Notes: a model not told the origin generated them from the letters alone. A stretch of 64,000 nucleotides of DNA from Helianthus annuus (GCF_002127325.2 NC_035441.2:150692124-150756123); one strand, 5' to 3'. Counted from the stretch's first letter, positions 33,745 to 46,578 are shown. Numbers and translations are program-made.

Positions 33745-36700
33745 ATGGAAGTTCCAAGATGCAAATCAAAAGCTGCAGGAAAACCTATTCTTAATCGAAG
33801 ACTTACTAGAACTGAAAGAAAACTCGCCCTGCTTGAAGATGTATGTCATTACTCATTACACACACTCTCTCTCTACACACACACACACTAATTTGAATCA
33901 TTTTTGAGATGAATTAACAGGTGGATAAGTTGAAGAAGAAGCTGAGACAAGAAGAGAATGTACACAGAGCACTTGAAAGAGCTTTCAGTAGACGTTTAGG
34001 AACTTTACCTCATCTTCCTCCTTATCTGCCTCCACAGGTGTCCTCTTCATTCAAATCTTGTTAAACTTCATCACTAATCAAATTATGTATATTGAATTAT
34101 GTGAAAATTTGGCAGACTTTGGAGCTGTTAGCTGAAGTAGCTGTTCTGGAAGAAGAAGTTGTACGGTTAGAGGAAGAAGTTGTTAGCTTTAGGCATGGTT
34201 TGTATCAAGAAGCTGTTGGTTTATCATCCCGAATCAATATTAATTCGGATAATAACTCATTAGAACCATTAGAACAGTCTGCGAAAACCGGTGATGGATC
34301 AGTTGAAATGGCTTCAGAATCATCGAAATTATCACAACAGAAAGTACCGCTGAATTCGCTCTCAAGAAGTGCGTCGAGTAGATTATCCTATTCTAATCGA
34401 ATCGGGACTGATGTTTTGAATAGGGTGGTTGAGATAAAGCCTGCGGATTTGAAGAAATCGGATTCGGTCATTAGTGATGATGGTGTTTTAGGTAAAGAAA
34501 ACCGGTCATCTGCTAATTCTAATAGCAAAGTTAAGAGTTCACCTGAAAGGGTACCCGAGGAAATGCAAAGTTTAGTGAGAAAACCTCAAATCAAATTTGA
34601 AACTGCTGGAAAATGCAGTCCTCCTAAACCACAGGTACTGTATAATATCCCTTTTGACTTTAAAAGGTCAAAGTTATGCAATCTAAGTCATGGTTTTGTT
34701 TGAGTCAATTAAAGAAAATTGTGGTTGATGATTACAAGTTTTCTATATAATTTGCTTAATGTGGTGGGAATTATAATGTTAACTGAATTGGGCCACAAAG
34801 AGGAGAGATTAATGAAAAAAATTCTGAATTCCAAGCTCAAATCATAACTAAATTAGAGCTTTCTTTTGTTACAAAGTTGTAGTCATCAATCTTTATTAGA
34901 ACCTTAAAGAAGTCGTATTGATTTTGAGGAACAGATGGTTAGGGGTGTTCAACGAATCGGATAACGAATTTTTGAATTAGTCGAATCAAATTTTTCAACT
35001 TTAAATATTTTTTTTACCTGAATTCGTATTAGAAACTCAAATTCGAATTGAATTTAAATAAATTCGATTAAGTTCAAATTCACCCTAAATAATAAATCGT
35101 TTAACCTTTATTTTTGAAAACTACTACAAACTAATTATAAAGGCTTTTAGAGTTAGACACAAATTTAGAAGGTTTTCTCCATATGTGTGTATATATAATA
35201 TACATGTATGTATAAATATAAAAAGATATATATGTATAATTCTAATTCGAATTTCGAATCAAATCGAATTGAAAATCATGAATTCGTATTCGATTACTTG
35301 AATCAAATTCGAATCGAACTTGAATATTTTAAAATCGAATTCGAAGCTTGATAATCGAATTCGAATTAATTTGAATTTCTATTTTTTTCGAATATGAATC
35401 GAATACTGAAGACCCCTACAAATAGTTTTGTTTGACCTCAAAAGTCAACTTTTGGAAGCTAAATGATCTGACTTGCAATTGCATAACTACAGAACAGGTT
35501 AGCGGACCAAGAAAAGGCTCAAGAAAGCTGTTCGAGTTCATCTTCTGGAGACAGAATTGTGGAAGCTGAAAGTGAATGCAACAAGATATCTGAAAACGTG
35601 TTAAAATGCTTGATTGGAATATTTTTAAGATTAAGCAAACTGAAGGCAAAAACCATGGATGCAGAGGCGTTCTCCAATTTAATGTCGGTGGATCTAACCG
35701 GTGGTGATCAAGGGCCTGCTTTCAGGGATCCTTATGGTGTCTGTTTGAAATCAAAGAGGAGAGATATTGGCCCTTATAAGGATCTTTTTGCAATTGAAGC
35801 TGGTTCAATTGATTTTAAAAAGAAAATGAATGCATCCCTCTTGATCCGCAGACTCAAGTAAGTTTGATCACATGATTTATTGATGCAAATCTCTGTATTA
35901 TCAAAAGATACAAACTAGGGGTGCAAATGAGCCGAGCCCGAGCTCAAGCTCGATTAACTTATGAGAGCTCAAGCTTGGCTCGGTAGTTTCTCAAGCTCGA
36001 GCTCGGCTTGTTTATAATCTATTAATAAAATATTAAATAGAAATAATATAAATAACAGACTCGTATAGGCTCACGAGATCGATAAACAAAGCTCGGGCTC
36101 GTTCTCGTTTAGTAAACTAGCTTATTTTTAGGTTTAGGGTCGGCTTGTAAACAAGTTTAAATAAGCTCGGCTTAGCTCGTTTACTAGACAACCTTAAATA
36201 ATGGGTAAATGTTATTAAATATTAATAAAAACTAATATTACACTAAGGCTCGATGAGCCTGGTGAGCTTAACATGCCAGGCTCGAGCTTGAGCTCGATAA
36301 ATGAAGGAGCTTTATTTTAGGCTCAAGCTCGGGCTCGGTCTCCGGCTCAATAAGGCTCGGCCCGTTTCGAGCATTTTCTCGAGCTGATGTCGAGTAGCTC
36401 GTGAGCTGCTCGGCTCCGTTTGCACCCCTAATACAAACTGTTTCTTGAATTATGTGCTACTCTAATGTTTAGGCTCCTCCTTGAGAAGCTTGCCTCTGTC
36501 AACTTAGAGGGTTTGACACATCAGCAAAAACTCGCGTTTTGGATAAACACTTACAATATTTGTATGATGAATGTAAGTATATTTTCTTCTGATTCCATTT
36601 ATATGTATTGTTTACATATATATCGTTACTCGTTAGTGTCAACGGCATATATTTTTCAACGTGTTACAAGGGTTAGGTGATATGACAGGCATATTTAGAG

Positions 36701-37494
36701 CATGGAATACCCGAGAGTCCTGAAATGATGCCAACACTAATGCAAAAGGTGACCACTTCAACTAATTTATACTTTCAATAGGGTTATTATAGTAATTGAA
36801 CTAAGATGATTGGACTTTTATCAGGCAACAATAAATGCAGGCGGGTATTTGCTAAACGCGATATCCATCGAGCATTTCATCCTGAGGCTTCCTAATCGCT
36901 TAAAACTTGTAAGTCGTATTTCATCGATAAGTAATAATTTATTTATTTATCATTTTTTTGCTCTTTGACCATATAAACAACATTCTTTTCCAGTCATGTC
37001 CACAATCTCCTGAGCAAAATGAAACTGAAATTCGTGGCAAATTTGGGTTGGAGTGGTCTGAACCGTTCGTCACATTTGCTTTATGCAACGGCAGCTGGTC
37101 TTCTCCTGCGGTATTATTATATTTATAAAATCCTTTTGACCGTTTTGTTTGACCAAGTTAAGTTTTCTGACTACAAATTTCCCATGTACAGGTGAGAGTG
37201 TACACGTCAGCGCAAGTGGAGAGCGAGTTAGCAATAGCAAAGAGAGATTACCTTCAAGCAGCGTGCGGGATAACAAAAACCAACAAACTATTAATACCAA
37301 ACGTGTTAGATCGGTATTTGCTAGATTTTGGAAAGGATCTGGAAGCTTTAACGGATTGGGTTTGCCTTCAACTACCCGGTGAATTAAGGAAACACGCGGT
37401 TACATGCCTTGAGAAACGAAAAAGAGAGCCAATTTCTAAACAAGTTCAAATCATGTCTTATGATTACAGGTTCAGATACCTCATACAAAGATAA
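33745..37494 (+). CDS. MIP1-type leucine zipper / DUF547 protein
   Basis: Nine coding exons splice in frame with GT-AG borders: 33745-33840, 33921-34037, 34116-34634, 35493-35857, 36473-36572, 36689-36748, 36825-36908, 36994-37110 and 37192-37494, giving 586 residues. Residues about 20-115 form a charged coiled coil ([32 protein letters not shown]), matching the N-terminal zipper of plant proteins annotated as ternary complex factor MIP1. Residues about 367-510 carry DUF547 hallmarks: [18 protein letters not shown] with IEHFILR, and [17 protein letters not shown]. The middle (about 116-260) is Ser-rich and probably disordered. The family is widespread in plants and its biochemical activity is not known. 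No signal peptide or membrane span is seen. Introns 3 and 4 are enlarged by MITEs. The exon joins keep all phases, so I consider the model good. Confidence 0.9.
34940..35418. mobile_element. old hAT-type MITE in intron 3 of gene 2
   Basis: The element runs from TAGGGGTGTTCAACGAAT to ACTGAAGACCCCTA. Flanks CAGATGGT (34932-34939) and CAAATAGT (35419-35426) match at 6 of 8 bases, consistent with a decayed 8-bp duplication. The interior is dominated by AATTCGAAT-type words on both strands. Confidence 0.55.
35916..36430. mobile_element. hAT-type MITE in intron 4 of gene 2, perfect 8-bp duplication
   Basis: Termini TAGGGGTGCAAATGAGCCGAGC and its inverted GCTCGGCTCCGTTTGCACCCCTA are flanked by ATACAAAC on both sides (35908-35915, 36431-36438). 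The interior repeats GAGCTCGAGCTTG-type words. The 515-bp length and terminal motif fit a common plant hAT MITE. Confidence 0.8.
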
Positions 37495-38327
37495 AAGAGT
37501 TTGCTTTTACAATGAAGATGTGTTTGAAGAACGATTTCGATCCATGAACTTCTAGGTATATCCAATTCAAATTAAGGAATTTGGTGTTTTATTTATTTTT
37601 GGGATCTTTTTGCTTCAAAGAGTTTGGTTTAGTGTGTAGAGTGGCAGGCAGGATTTGTATAGAGTACATATACAGAAAGAAAGGTGAGTTTTTTGTTCTC
37701 CTAAATTGGGATCATTAAAATTTGGTTTGTTTTGAGGGTGGTATAAAATTTAATTTACTTTCTTTGGAGGCTTGTTATCCGTTACTTAGATTTTTAAAGC
37801 TGTTTATGTATGGGTTGATGGACCATAGAGGTCCTTCGGTTTAACTCTGTTAATTTGGTCAGCTAGTTTCAGGGGCATTTTGATCATTTAGATTTTAACA
37901 AGCTAAATTAAAATCCAACCCCATCCCCTCACCCCCTTGCATTCAGTTTCATTCGATTTTCCTCCGACGAAGGATATCGTGGCTCGAGTTTTAGTCAGAG
38001 GGTTCTGAAACGGTTCCAATAGAACTCAAGGGGTGAAACCACAGGTATGAGGCAACCTAAGGTGGAGATACGCGCTGGTCGCTCAATTCGCAACAAGGGA
38101 GTCATTTTTCAGATTTTTCTTGAACAAATTATATAGATGGTCCCTTATGAATGAAAATAGAAACGTCTATAAATGAAAAAAGTGACGGCGAAGAGAAGTA
38201 ATCGCTAGCTCTATTATATTGGATGTAATGTAGAGACAAAGTATGAAAGCGTATTACATTTTTCAACAGTCACTTATAGTAAATGAAACTATTTACTTAT
38301 AGTCAATTGGTGACAAGAATTATTGCT
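37495..38327. other. convergent intergenic region of genes 2 and 3
   Basis: This holds the probable 3' UTRs of the rightward gene 2 and leftward gene 3. No additional frame or element end is seen. A CT/C-rich patch occurs near 37910-37980. Confidence 0.4.
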
Positions 38328-40994
38328 TCACCTATTGTCAACAACCTTCCAATCACGGGTCTCCGGTCTGATCATTTCACTTGGGTAGAATTCGAAGTTT
38401 GTTTGAGGCCCACGGTGCTTTATTATACGCTTGTTTTCTTCATATTTATACATTAGACTTCGGTCACCCGCATACACTTTTGGAGAATGATGGTAACAAT
38501 GAACACCAAAGTTACAATGTAAGCATTTCCAGATCAAATGGGATTGCAATTTGTTTCCACACTCTTTGCATAAACCATCGTTTTCAGTCCCTGGAGCAAG
38601 TGACAGAGGATGTCGGTGAAACCACAGAACATCTGTAACGTCCCGAAACTTGATGTTAATGTACTTATAAACACCTTCCGAATCAGAGAGAGAATTAGCA
38701 CCTTGTTCTGACTGAAGCATTAACGGAGCACATGCGGAGTGAATGGATTGTGCGCACTCTGCACAATGGTAAAACCACTTTCCAGGATCAAGCTCCTCCT
38801 CACAAACTTCACAGAAGTATCGACTTTTGTGATCCTCAACTGGGGAGTAGCTCAACTGTAGGGGGTGCTTGTCATACTTATGCCTAATTGTTTTAGGTAA
38901 ATACAAAGCACATCGGCAGTGCAAATAAAAATCACAGGCATTACATCTATAATAACTCTCACTTTTAGCAATACTCACACGGCATGCACGGCATTCCATC
39001 TTCGATACACTGCTACGACTTGATGATGCACCATCTATTCTTGTAAGTAAGTGATTCGCGTGTGCTTCATGTGTAATTTCTTTAGGCATAAACGCACAAT
39101 TAACATCAATGACGTAATCGCAATCTTTGCAAGCGTATATCAATCCATTGCAAGGCAATCCACAAATATCACATTTGATTCCAACAGTGATATTATTAAA
39201 GTCAAAAAGCTCAAGCTTATGTTTTGGGTGACCCACAGGGTTTTGTAGTTGTATAGGTAACTGGGTGCACCAGTTGTGGACAACGAAGTCGCAACTATCA
39301 TCGTCCTCAGCAGGGCATTTGTAAAATGGCATTTTTGTAATTGGTCTGGAACATACATTGCATAATAGTTTAATCCTCTTCATTGGGTCGTGAAGAGGGG
39401 TGCTTGTGTCATTATTTATTACGACTAATGGATACCGATGCCTCGAATGTAAGTCATTTTTATCTCTTTCTTGCACCCAAGGCTCGCCTTCAAATATTTG
39501 ACGTGATAGGATGTGTGATTCATCATCGACAGGTAGGTGAACAAGGTTGGGATGATCAATATCTTTGAAATTTTTTTCTGTTTTTCCTAAGCCTGGTCCA
39601 TATAAATTGAACAAAGTGTCACCACACTAGGAGAAATCTTTACGGATTATTCAAAATAAAGAAAATTTGTACTATGTGCATAAGTGCATCTCTAATAATA
39701 AACCCCCAAAACACCAAAACCGCGTCTAGTCATCTGCCACATAATAATAAAAAAAAAAGCCACCCAATAAGAAAATTCAAAAACCTTGTCAAATCATCAC
39801 CACTTTTTTAATTGTTAACCATTCATTCTTTGTTCGTAATTTATTATCATATATTTCTCTTTACCAATGTTTACAATCTACACACATTTAAGTGTGTGGC
39901 TTTGTGGTATATTTACAAAACGGCATTGGTAAAATATTAAATTTACTATGTATTTAGATATTAAAAAGTATAAAATATCACAGTAAATTAAATATCAAAT
40001 GGAAATCGAAAAAGAAAAAGGAGAAACAATTAACAATTTGTGATGATGTTGCAGACTTGCAGGTTTGGAGGCATGCCTATTTGTGGAAAAGTTTCAAAAA
40101 AGAACCCACATATCTTAATCGTAAAAATTTCCATATATATATAAAATCATTTGTCAAGTGTCAGGCATAAAGGGACATGTTTCAAGATTTACCGGGCAAG
40201 AAGTCGGACAAGAAAGGCTCTATCCTTTGCGTTGCACAATCTGGGTGAACATAATACATGCATTTACTGCACTTGTAAATCAAATGTTCATCTTCTACAT
40301 TCACACCGCAAATCCTGCATTCGCAATCATATGGTTGATCTAGAAGTGAATATGAAAGGGTGAGCAGGTGGCGATGGTTAAACTGTTGAGTTTGAAGTGA
40401 TAACTTAAAAGGAAGGGAAAGGCAGTCGAAATTGATTGAGAACTTAAAACAAGTGGTGCAGTGATAGAAATGCCCTTCATGTTTTTTCCCACATGCAAAG
40501 CACTTGTTTAAACCGGGTTCAACACTAACAGAGATCATTGGGTGTGGGTGGACAGGGTGATGAATCGTATTTTGCTCCACAAATGTGGCACAAAGTAGAT
40601 CGATTCCATAATTGCATGTTGAACAATGATAACAAATGCCATCTCGATGATATTTGAGACAAGCGCAACATTTCTTATCGTTAGTTGTTCTTTTAAGGAT
40701 AAGAGTATGAGAAGGGTGACCTTGGAATTTTAAGGTTGGTGGTATTTCTTCACAAAATTTATGGAGTGAATAAGTGCAGGACGACATGCTACACTTGTAG
40801 TAATAACGGTGGTACCAGTCAATTCGTCTGTCACACCTGTTACATATGCACTTAAAGTTTTGCATCATGATCAAATCGTTGGCATCATACTCGTCATCAT
40901 ATTCTATGTAGTCTCGATGTATCAGTTGCAAATCTACTAGCGTGAGTGGATGCTCATGTTGAAGTTCTTCTAGGTTTAGCTCCTTAACATCCAT
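38328..40994 (-). CDS. DC1 (C1-like cysteine/histidine-rich) domain protein
   Basis: The minus-strand gene has two exons, 40994-40193 and 39592-38328, with a 600-bp intron (CCCG/GTAAAT...GGACCAG/GC). The join is in phase and reads DFLPGLGKTEKNFKD, which suits the family. The 688-residue protein has about nine DC1-type repeats of the form H-x-H-x-L...C-x2-C...Y-x-C-x2-C-x4-H-x2-C. Examples are CFACGKKHEGHFYHCTTC in exon 1 and CEVCEEELDPGKWFYHCAEC in exon 2. These plant-specific zinc-binding modules resemble protein kinase C C1 domains; members have been tied to stress and hormone responses, but ligand and partners here are unknown. The start ATG at 40994 precedes KELNLEELQHEHPLTL, a usual N-terminus of the family. 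No transmembrane segment is seen. Confidence 0.85.
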
Positions 40995-41249
40995 TTCACC
41001 CTTTTCACTTTATTATACTGTGTTGATTGCTTCTAGATGTAAGCTACAATGTAAATACAATATATAATGAATATCTAGAACTCATAAACGATGTAACTAG
41101 GCGATATCAAGCTTCATATACCAATTTCGGTTAGGGGCATGACTCTAGGCGACTTTATTATTTACATAAATATAATAACCCTATTTTGTAAGACAAAATA
41201 TATAAATTATAATAATGATAATTATACTTGTATGGTAAAGTAACTAAAT
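40995..41249. other. 5' flank of gene 3
   Basis: AT-rich sequence upstream of the DC1 gene. No confident TATA box is assigned. Confidence 0.35.
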
Positions 41250-42580
41250 AACACTCAAAAGATATATATACAAATACGTTTTTCCTGTGAGAAGCGAAGG
41301 AAAAAACAAGCAATGACTTTTTGATTATTATGCTACAACAAGTTTGAACTAGCGGAATAGTTATTATTTTACAGTTTTAAAGTAGATTACTAATTATTAC
41401 GCTACCTCAATTTATTGTAGTGTTAATATTATTACTTTACAACAAAATGAACCTCGCTTAGTAACAGTGGCGGACCCAGGAATTTTTCTACGGGGGTGCG
41501 GAACAGTTTTAAAAAATTTAGGCCCCTAGGTATATAAGTAAAAAAATCGGTTCGTATCGGGTCGGGTCGGGTCATGTAAAACAAACGAACATCAAACTAA
41601 ATTTATATAATCATCAAAAACATGTCAAACCTTGTTACAAACATAATTAAAACGTCGACGCGCTACGGGTTTTCATTTTTTGAAATCTATCCAAAACATT
41701 ATCTAAAACTAATTTCTTAAGCAATTCTTTCTCTATATAACATAAGTTCATCGCTCCATAACATAATGTTTCAATTTTAATTTTAATTTTCAACTATTCA
41801 AGCCCTAGAAATCATAACGTAAGTTGTAATCACCCTAAAAATATATAAACAACATAATCACCCTAAAAATCATCTAAAAGTTTTGAGCTTTAATTATTTT
41901 ATTATAGTTTGAAATATTGTTGGGTTTGGTTAATGGACTAAGACTTAGTGAGCTAGCTAGTTAGGAATTATAAGTGGGTAAAGGTATGGGTATTTGGGTT
42001 TAGTTAGTTAGGTATTAAAAGTTATATAATTTAGATAGTATATTTTTTGTAAATAAGAGTTTTCTAAAAAAAATTAAAATATAAATTGATAACACTTTTT
42101 ACCTAAGAGGTACGGACGAAAAATTTCAAGGGTGCGGTCAAGAAATTCCAAGAGGTGCGGACGAAAAATTCCAAGGGGTGCAGACGGGATTTTCGACGGA
42201 ATTTAGCACTAAATTTTTTTTCCTCGGGGGTGCGCCCGCCCACCTTGGGCTATGCTTGGGTCCGCCCCTGCTTAGTAATTACGCTACTTGAATATGTTGT
42301 GTGAATATTGTTATTACTTTACAACAAAATTGAACTAGCGTAATTATTATTACTCTATGGTTTTAAAGTAGAGTAACAATTACGATAGTTCAATTTGTCG
42401 TAGGGTAAATATTATTACTCTTGTGATCTTGTCTAGTTGTTGTACAATAATAAAAATTACTCTAGTTGATTTTTTTTAGTTTAGTTATATTATTTACAAA
42501 AATGTCATGATGTGTTTTTTCCTTCGCTTGTTACACTTACAAAGAAACATATTTGTACCTTATATATATTTGTGTGAGTA
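41250..42580. mobile_element. imperfect foldback element hosting a hAT insertion
   Basis: The left arm (about 41250-41460) and the right arm (about 42275-42580) are imperfect inverted copies. AGCGAAGGAAAAAACAAGC near 41294 is mirrored by TTTTTTCCTTCGCTTGTT near 42517. Words such as TTTTAAAGTAGA, ATTATTACTTTACAACAAAA and AATTACGCTA recur through both. The centre is interrupted by the hAT copy at 41465-42270. Ends and duplication are not defined. Confidence 0.4.
41465..42270 (-). mobile_element. non-autonomous hAT element, copy 2 (inverted relative to copy 1)
   Basis: Termini CAGTGGCGGACCCAGG and GGGTCCGCCCCTG are flanked by a perfect 8-bp duplication CTTAGTAA (41457-41464, 42271-42278). The reverse complement aligns with the copy at 30524-31665 at both ends but lacks the CT microsatellite and exon-like leader. 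The 806-bp copy is therefore an internal deletion derivative. Confidence 0.85.
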
Positions 42581-42842
42581 AATTACACTTTGTGTCGTTT
42601 ATGTATTACACATATTATAAAACGTGGCCATTAAAAAACAATTACAAATTATATATCTGTATGTATTGGGAGATGATCATGAGAACACTACTTAAATGTG
42701 AGAAAACTAAAAACTAGCAAAAAAAAATGTAGATTTACAACCAAAAATGTTAGATAAAAGAAAAAAAAATTGGTGGGTCTTTTAAGATTTTTTTGTTAGT
42801 TTTTTAATTTTCTCATTTAAAATAGTTTTCACATGATCCAAA

Positions 42843-43360
<518 letters not shown>

Positions 43361-43408
<48 letters not shown>

Positions 43409-44160
43409 TAGAGAGAGGAGTAGAGAGATATTCAATGCATAAGAAAATTTAAGTAGAGGATGAGAAGAACCATATATAGACTTATTCCTATTGTATTAAA
43501 TATGATATATATCATAATTTTTAATGTAATTGCTTATGTGGTTCTTGATTAAAATTGGTATTACATTGTACACACACATATATATCTATATATATATAGA
43601 GAGAAATAGTTATATGTGTAAATAAAACAATTATAATAAATTAATAAATAATACATTGTGATACTCAAGCTGGTTGCTTTAACTCAAGCTATTTTAACAA
43701 GTTAAACTTGAGATTAGCTAAATTTAAGTTAGTTGGAACATAGAAGATGAAAAATAAATAAGTGTGTACCTTGGTGACTGGTGTGATTTTGCAGATTTAC
43801 ATATGACTGACTTGCATTGGATGTGATTATTACTTTGTATACACAATCGTATATATAGTGGGTGAGGGAAGGCCAACTTTATTTCGAATATATAACGTTT
43901 AGGAAGTAAAGCAAAGAATGAACATTATTCTTTGATTTATGCTCTGGTAAAGAATTATACTTTCTTTTATGCCTCTACTAAAGAACTATAATTTTGTTTT
44001 CTATACTTCGATAAAGTAGATTGCTTTATTTGTATTTGGATAAGATTAATGTTGTTACTTTCTATTAGATATAATAAGTTTTTCATATGCGGTGCTCTGG
44101 TAGATTCACAACCTGAAAAGAGAAAAATGATTCAATCAATGCAATCTACTATCCAAATTT
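43361..44160. other. microsatellite flank and AT-rich intergenic sequence
   Basis: Short (TA)n and (GA)n runs occur at 43362-43425 and a further TA/GA run near 43575-43605. No supported gene or element end follows. Confidence 0.4.
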
Positions 44161-44167
44161 AAGCATT

Positions 44168-44504
44168 CGGGTGAATGGAGTGGGCGGTAAAGTAGGGCGG
44201 TAAACTTTTTTACCGAGCGGTAACACCGCCACCAACCCCCTTTATCGCTCGGTTTGTTCATGCGTCGGTGAACCTATACTGATCTCGACAAAGATGAAGG
44301 CTTGGTGATGATTGGATGTTTCATTTATTATGGTTTTTTTTTTAAATAATAGTTTACCTAATCCAAGATAAGTTTTTTTATAGGTAAACCACCGCCAACG
44401 TTTTTGAGCAATAGGTAAACAAAATAGGTAAAATGATGTTGCACTGTTTGATTGGGTGATTTGGGAGTTTACCTATTGTAAATGTTTAACCACTCCCTTC
44501 ACCC
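44168..44504. mobile_element. MITE-like segment with GGGTGAANGGAGTGG termini
   Basis: Left GGGTGAATGGAGTGGGCGGTAAA is mirrored by TTTAACCACTCCCTTCACCC at the right. Internal GGTAAAC/GTTTACC words also pair. No clear target duplication was found, so the type is open. Confidence 0.45.
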
Positions 44505-44811
44505 TAAGACCTGCATCTACGTCAGGAGGGTTCAAAACCAGCTCCACGTAAGCACCTAGTCACCCTATCCAGACTTTGCCCCCTTCGCAACAAAAGCAAC
44601 AAAAGCAACCATGTCACCACAACACCCCCCCCCCCCAAAAAAAAAAAAAAAAACATTATCCTTCATTCACTCACAAAACTCGTTCTTGGGCGTTTTTGCA
44701 CAAAAACTTCCATCACGCCTACAACTAAACAAATGAGTATCACCGATGGACCATTTCGTTAGAAACCCCTCAATGAAAGTCTGTGGTAATATGGGCATAG
44801 GTAAACCGACG

Positions 44812-44925
44812 GATGATCGGTGCATTTTAGGTACACCTTATTTTATAGTAACTAGGTTGTTTACTCCATGCATTGCATTTGTGTCGGCCAAAAGGCACTC
44901 AGTTCCTAATGTCTCTCACTTGGAT
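44812..44925 (+). repeat. short LTR fragment related to the LTR at 1261
   Basis: GATCGGTGCATTTTAGGTACACCTTATTT matches the first ~28 bases of the 1261-2369 LTR with a few changes; similarity fades afterward. It abuts the TTA of the next element. The 60-codon frame across it is not a gene. Confidence 0.5.
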
Positions 44926-44927
44926 TA

Positions 44928-45699
44928 GACCGTGGGGTATGGGGCGGTGGTTGCTAAGCAACGCTGGCTAGACCACACAGGGCTAGCGTTGGCCATGGCG
45001 TTGCCCCGCTGGCGTGGGGCGGCGGCCGCGGGGGGAGGGGGGGTGGGAAGGTGACTCGCTAGCTTTGGTTGACTGGTCCAATATAATAGTTGGGGCTAGC
45101 TGTTGCCAAACAGCTACTTTAATTAAAATTTTTCTTTACATATTAAACCAATATAAATATCCACCAATTTTTAACCACTTCTCTACTTCTTCTACCATAT
45201 CTCTTTATTTTTTTTATAAAATCAACCCACAACATCTTACAATGCATCATTTTAACCAAAGTTACGACCCAAACAACCCCTTTGGATACCAAAAAAACCC
45301 GAACCTTAGCCCGCCACCAAACCGTCTACCACCAAACCCGACCCAAATACCCCTTACACGCGACCATCCACAACAACCGCCACACGGTTTAGTATACTCA
45401 GCGTGTCCCAATCTAGCCGGAATCGCATCGTATTTAGGAAACCAATTCAAGAAGAAACTTCTTTGACAAGATGTTGGATCGACGAATCGCAAAATTCGAT
45501 TCATGGTATTTTTTATATAACATATTTAAGCGTCGTACGATAAAAAGATAATCCACATGGCTGGCCACGCTAGCCGAAGCCACGCCACGCCACACCACAC
45601 CACACCACACCCCTTGTTTTTGAATATTACCTTGTGGATCCCACATTCGTCACGTGTCGAGCAATGACCCCAACCCAAACCCCTCCACACCCCATAGTG
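44928..45699 (+). mobile_element. PIF/Harbinger-type element with TTA duplication and truncated ORF
   Basis: Ends GACCGTGGGGTATGGGG and the inverted CCCCATAGTG are flanked by TTA at 44925-44927 and 45700-45702. Near the left is GGCTAGCGTTGGCC and near the right GGCTGGCCACGCTAGC, extending the inverted symmetry. Inside, an ATG at 45242 opens a Pro/Asn-rich peptide (about 74 residues, MHHFNQSYDPNNPFGYQ...) of a type I associate with the second (Myb-like) protein of plant Harbinger elements. It is cut off by a stop near 45464. The 772-bp element lacks transposase. Confidence 0.6.
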
Positions 45700-45702
45700 T
45701 TA

Positions 45703-46102
45703 GGTCATTGGCGTCATAAGTTTTAATTTTGAATATTCTTTTACAGCTCATAGTTGTTTGTCTATTATAATTCAAGCAGAATTGTATAAACATTGATACA
45801 ATGTAAATAAGGAAGCTATGTGGTGATGATATTATGATGCCTATGTTGAGGGGTTTTTTTTTTTTATAAAAGTGATTATGAGAATTTCGTATTACCAACA
45901 ACTTTCATGATGATGATGTCCCTTAATTGAGAAAAAAGATAGGTGGGAGTGGGCGTTAGATCCTTAAGGTGTGTTCTCAGTCGTCAAGCGGCTGAGATGG
46001 CGCCTTTCTTTGTGGAATTAGGCAGCAGTGAAGGTTTTTGGGAAGGGGTTGTAAAAATGGTGCAAACTGCCAATGATCTCTAGAACAAGTGGTGGAGGGC
46101 TT
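45703..46102. other. intergenic segment before the copia 3' LTR
   Basis: No frame or clear repeat is supported. The 83-codon minus-strand frame (45650-45901) reads through A-rich sequence and is rejected. Confidence 0.35.
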
Positions 46103-46578
46103 TGTCAGAACTTAAGGGTTGAAACCACAAAGACAGTTTTATTATAAATCTCATCAACCAGATACAAGCAACAGACAAACAGGTCAACACAGATTGAAAT
46201 ACAAGTAAGGATCTCCAGTAGGATTATCTGTATAAGATGATATCAAACCCTAATCTCACGAATGAACGTGTGAGGAAAGGGAATCAAGACAGAATGATGT
46301 AAGATGAGAGCGAGTGAAGTAATGAGCTCTAATGAACAGCGCACCAACCACCCTCCTTTTATAAGGGCCAAGCCCTAAGGGGCCACCGGGAGACACGGGA
46401 GCCCAAAGATAGCAACAACTAAGCCCAAAGACAGCAACAGCTTGGCATAACGGCTATGAGCCCAAAGGACAACAAATCATACCTCACAAACAATAAACAT
46501 GGAAATAATTAGAGAAAAGGAAATAAATCAAGAGTAAAGGAAATGAGCATTTAAACCGTATAATCAGTATTTTTAACA
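46103..46578 (-). repeat. 3' LTR of the minus-strand copia element
   Basis: The right border is firm: minus strand GCCGGGGGG (polypurine tract at 46579-46590) is followed by TGTTAAAAATACTG. A minus-strand TATAAAAGG lies at 46355-46363. The left border TGTCAGAAC at 46103 is the best TG match with related termini, giving about 476 bp, but cannot be confirmed because the 5' LTR is missing. Confidence 0.5.

Noticed and set aside
39614..39614. start of the DC1 exon 2 frame as an independent gene
   Set aside because: The frame has no ATG at its start (TTG) and joins in phase to the upstream DC1 frame by a good intron.
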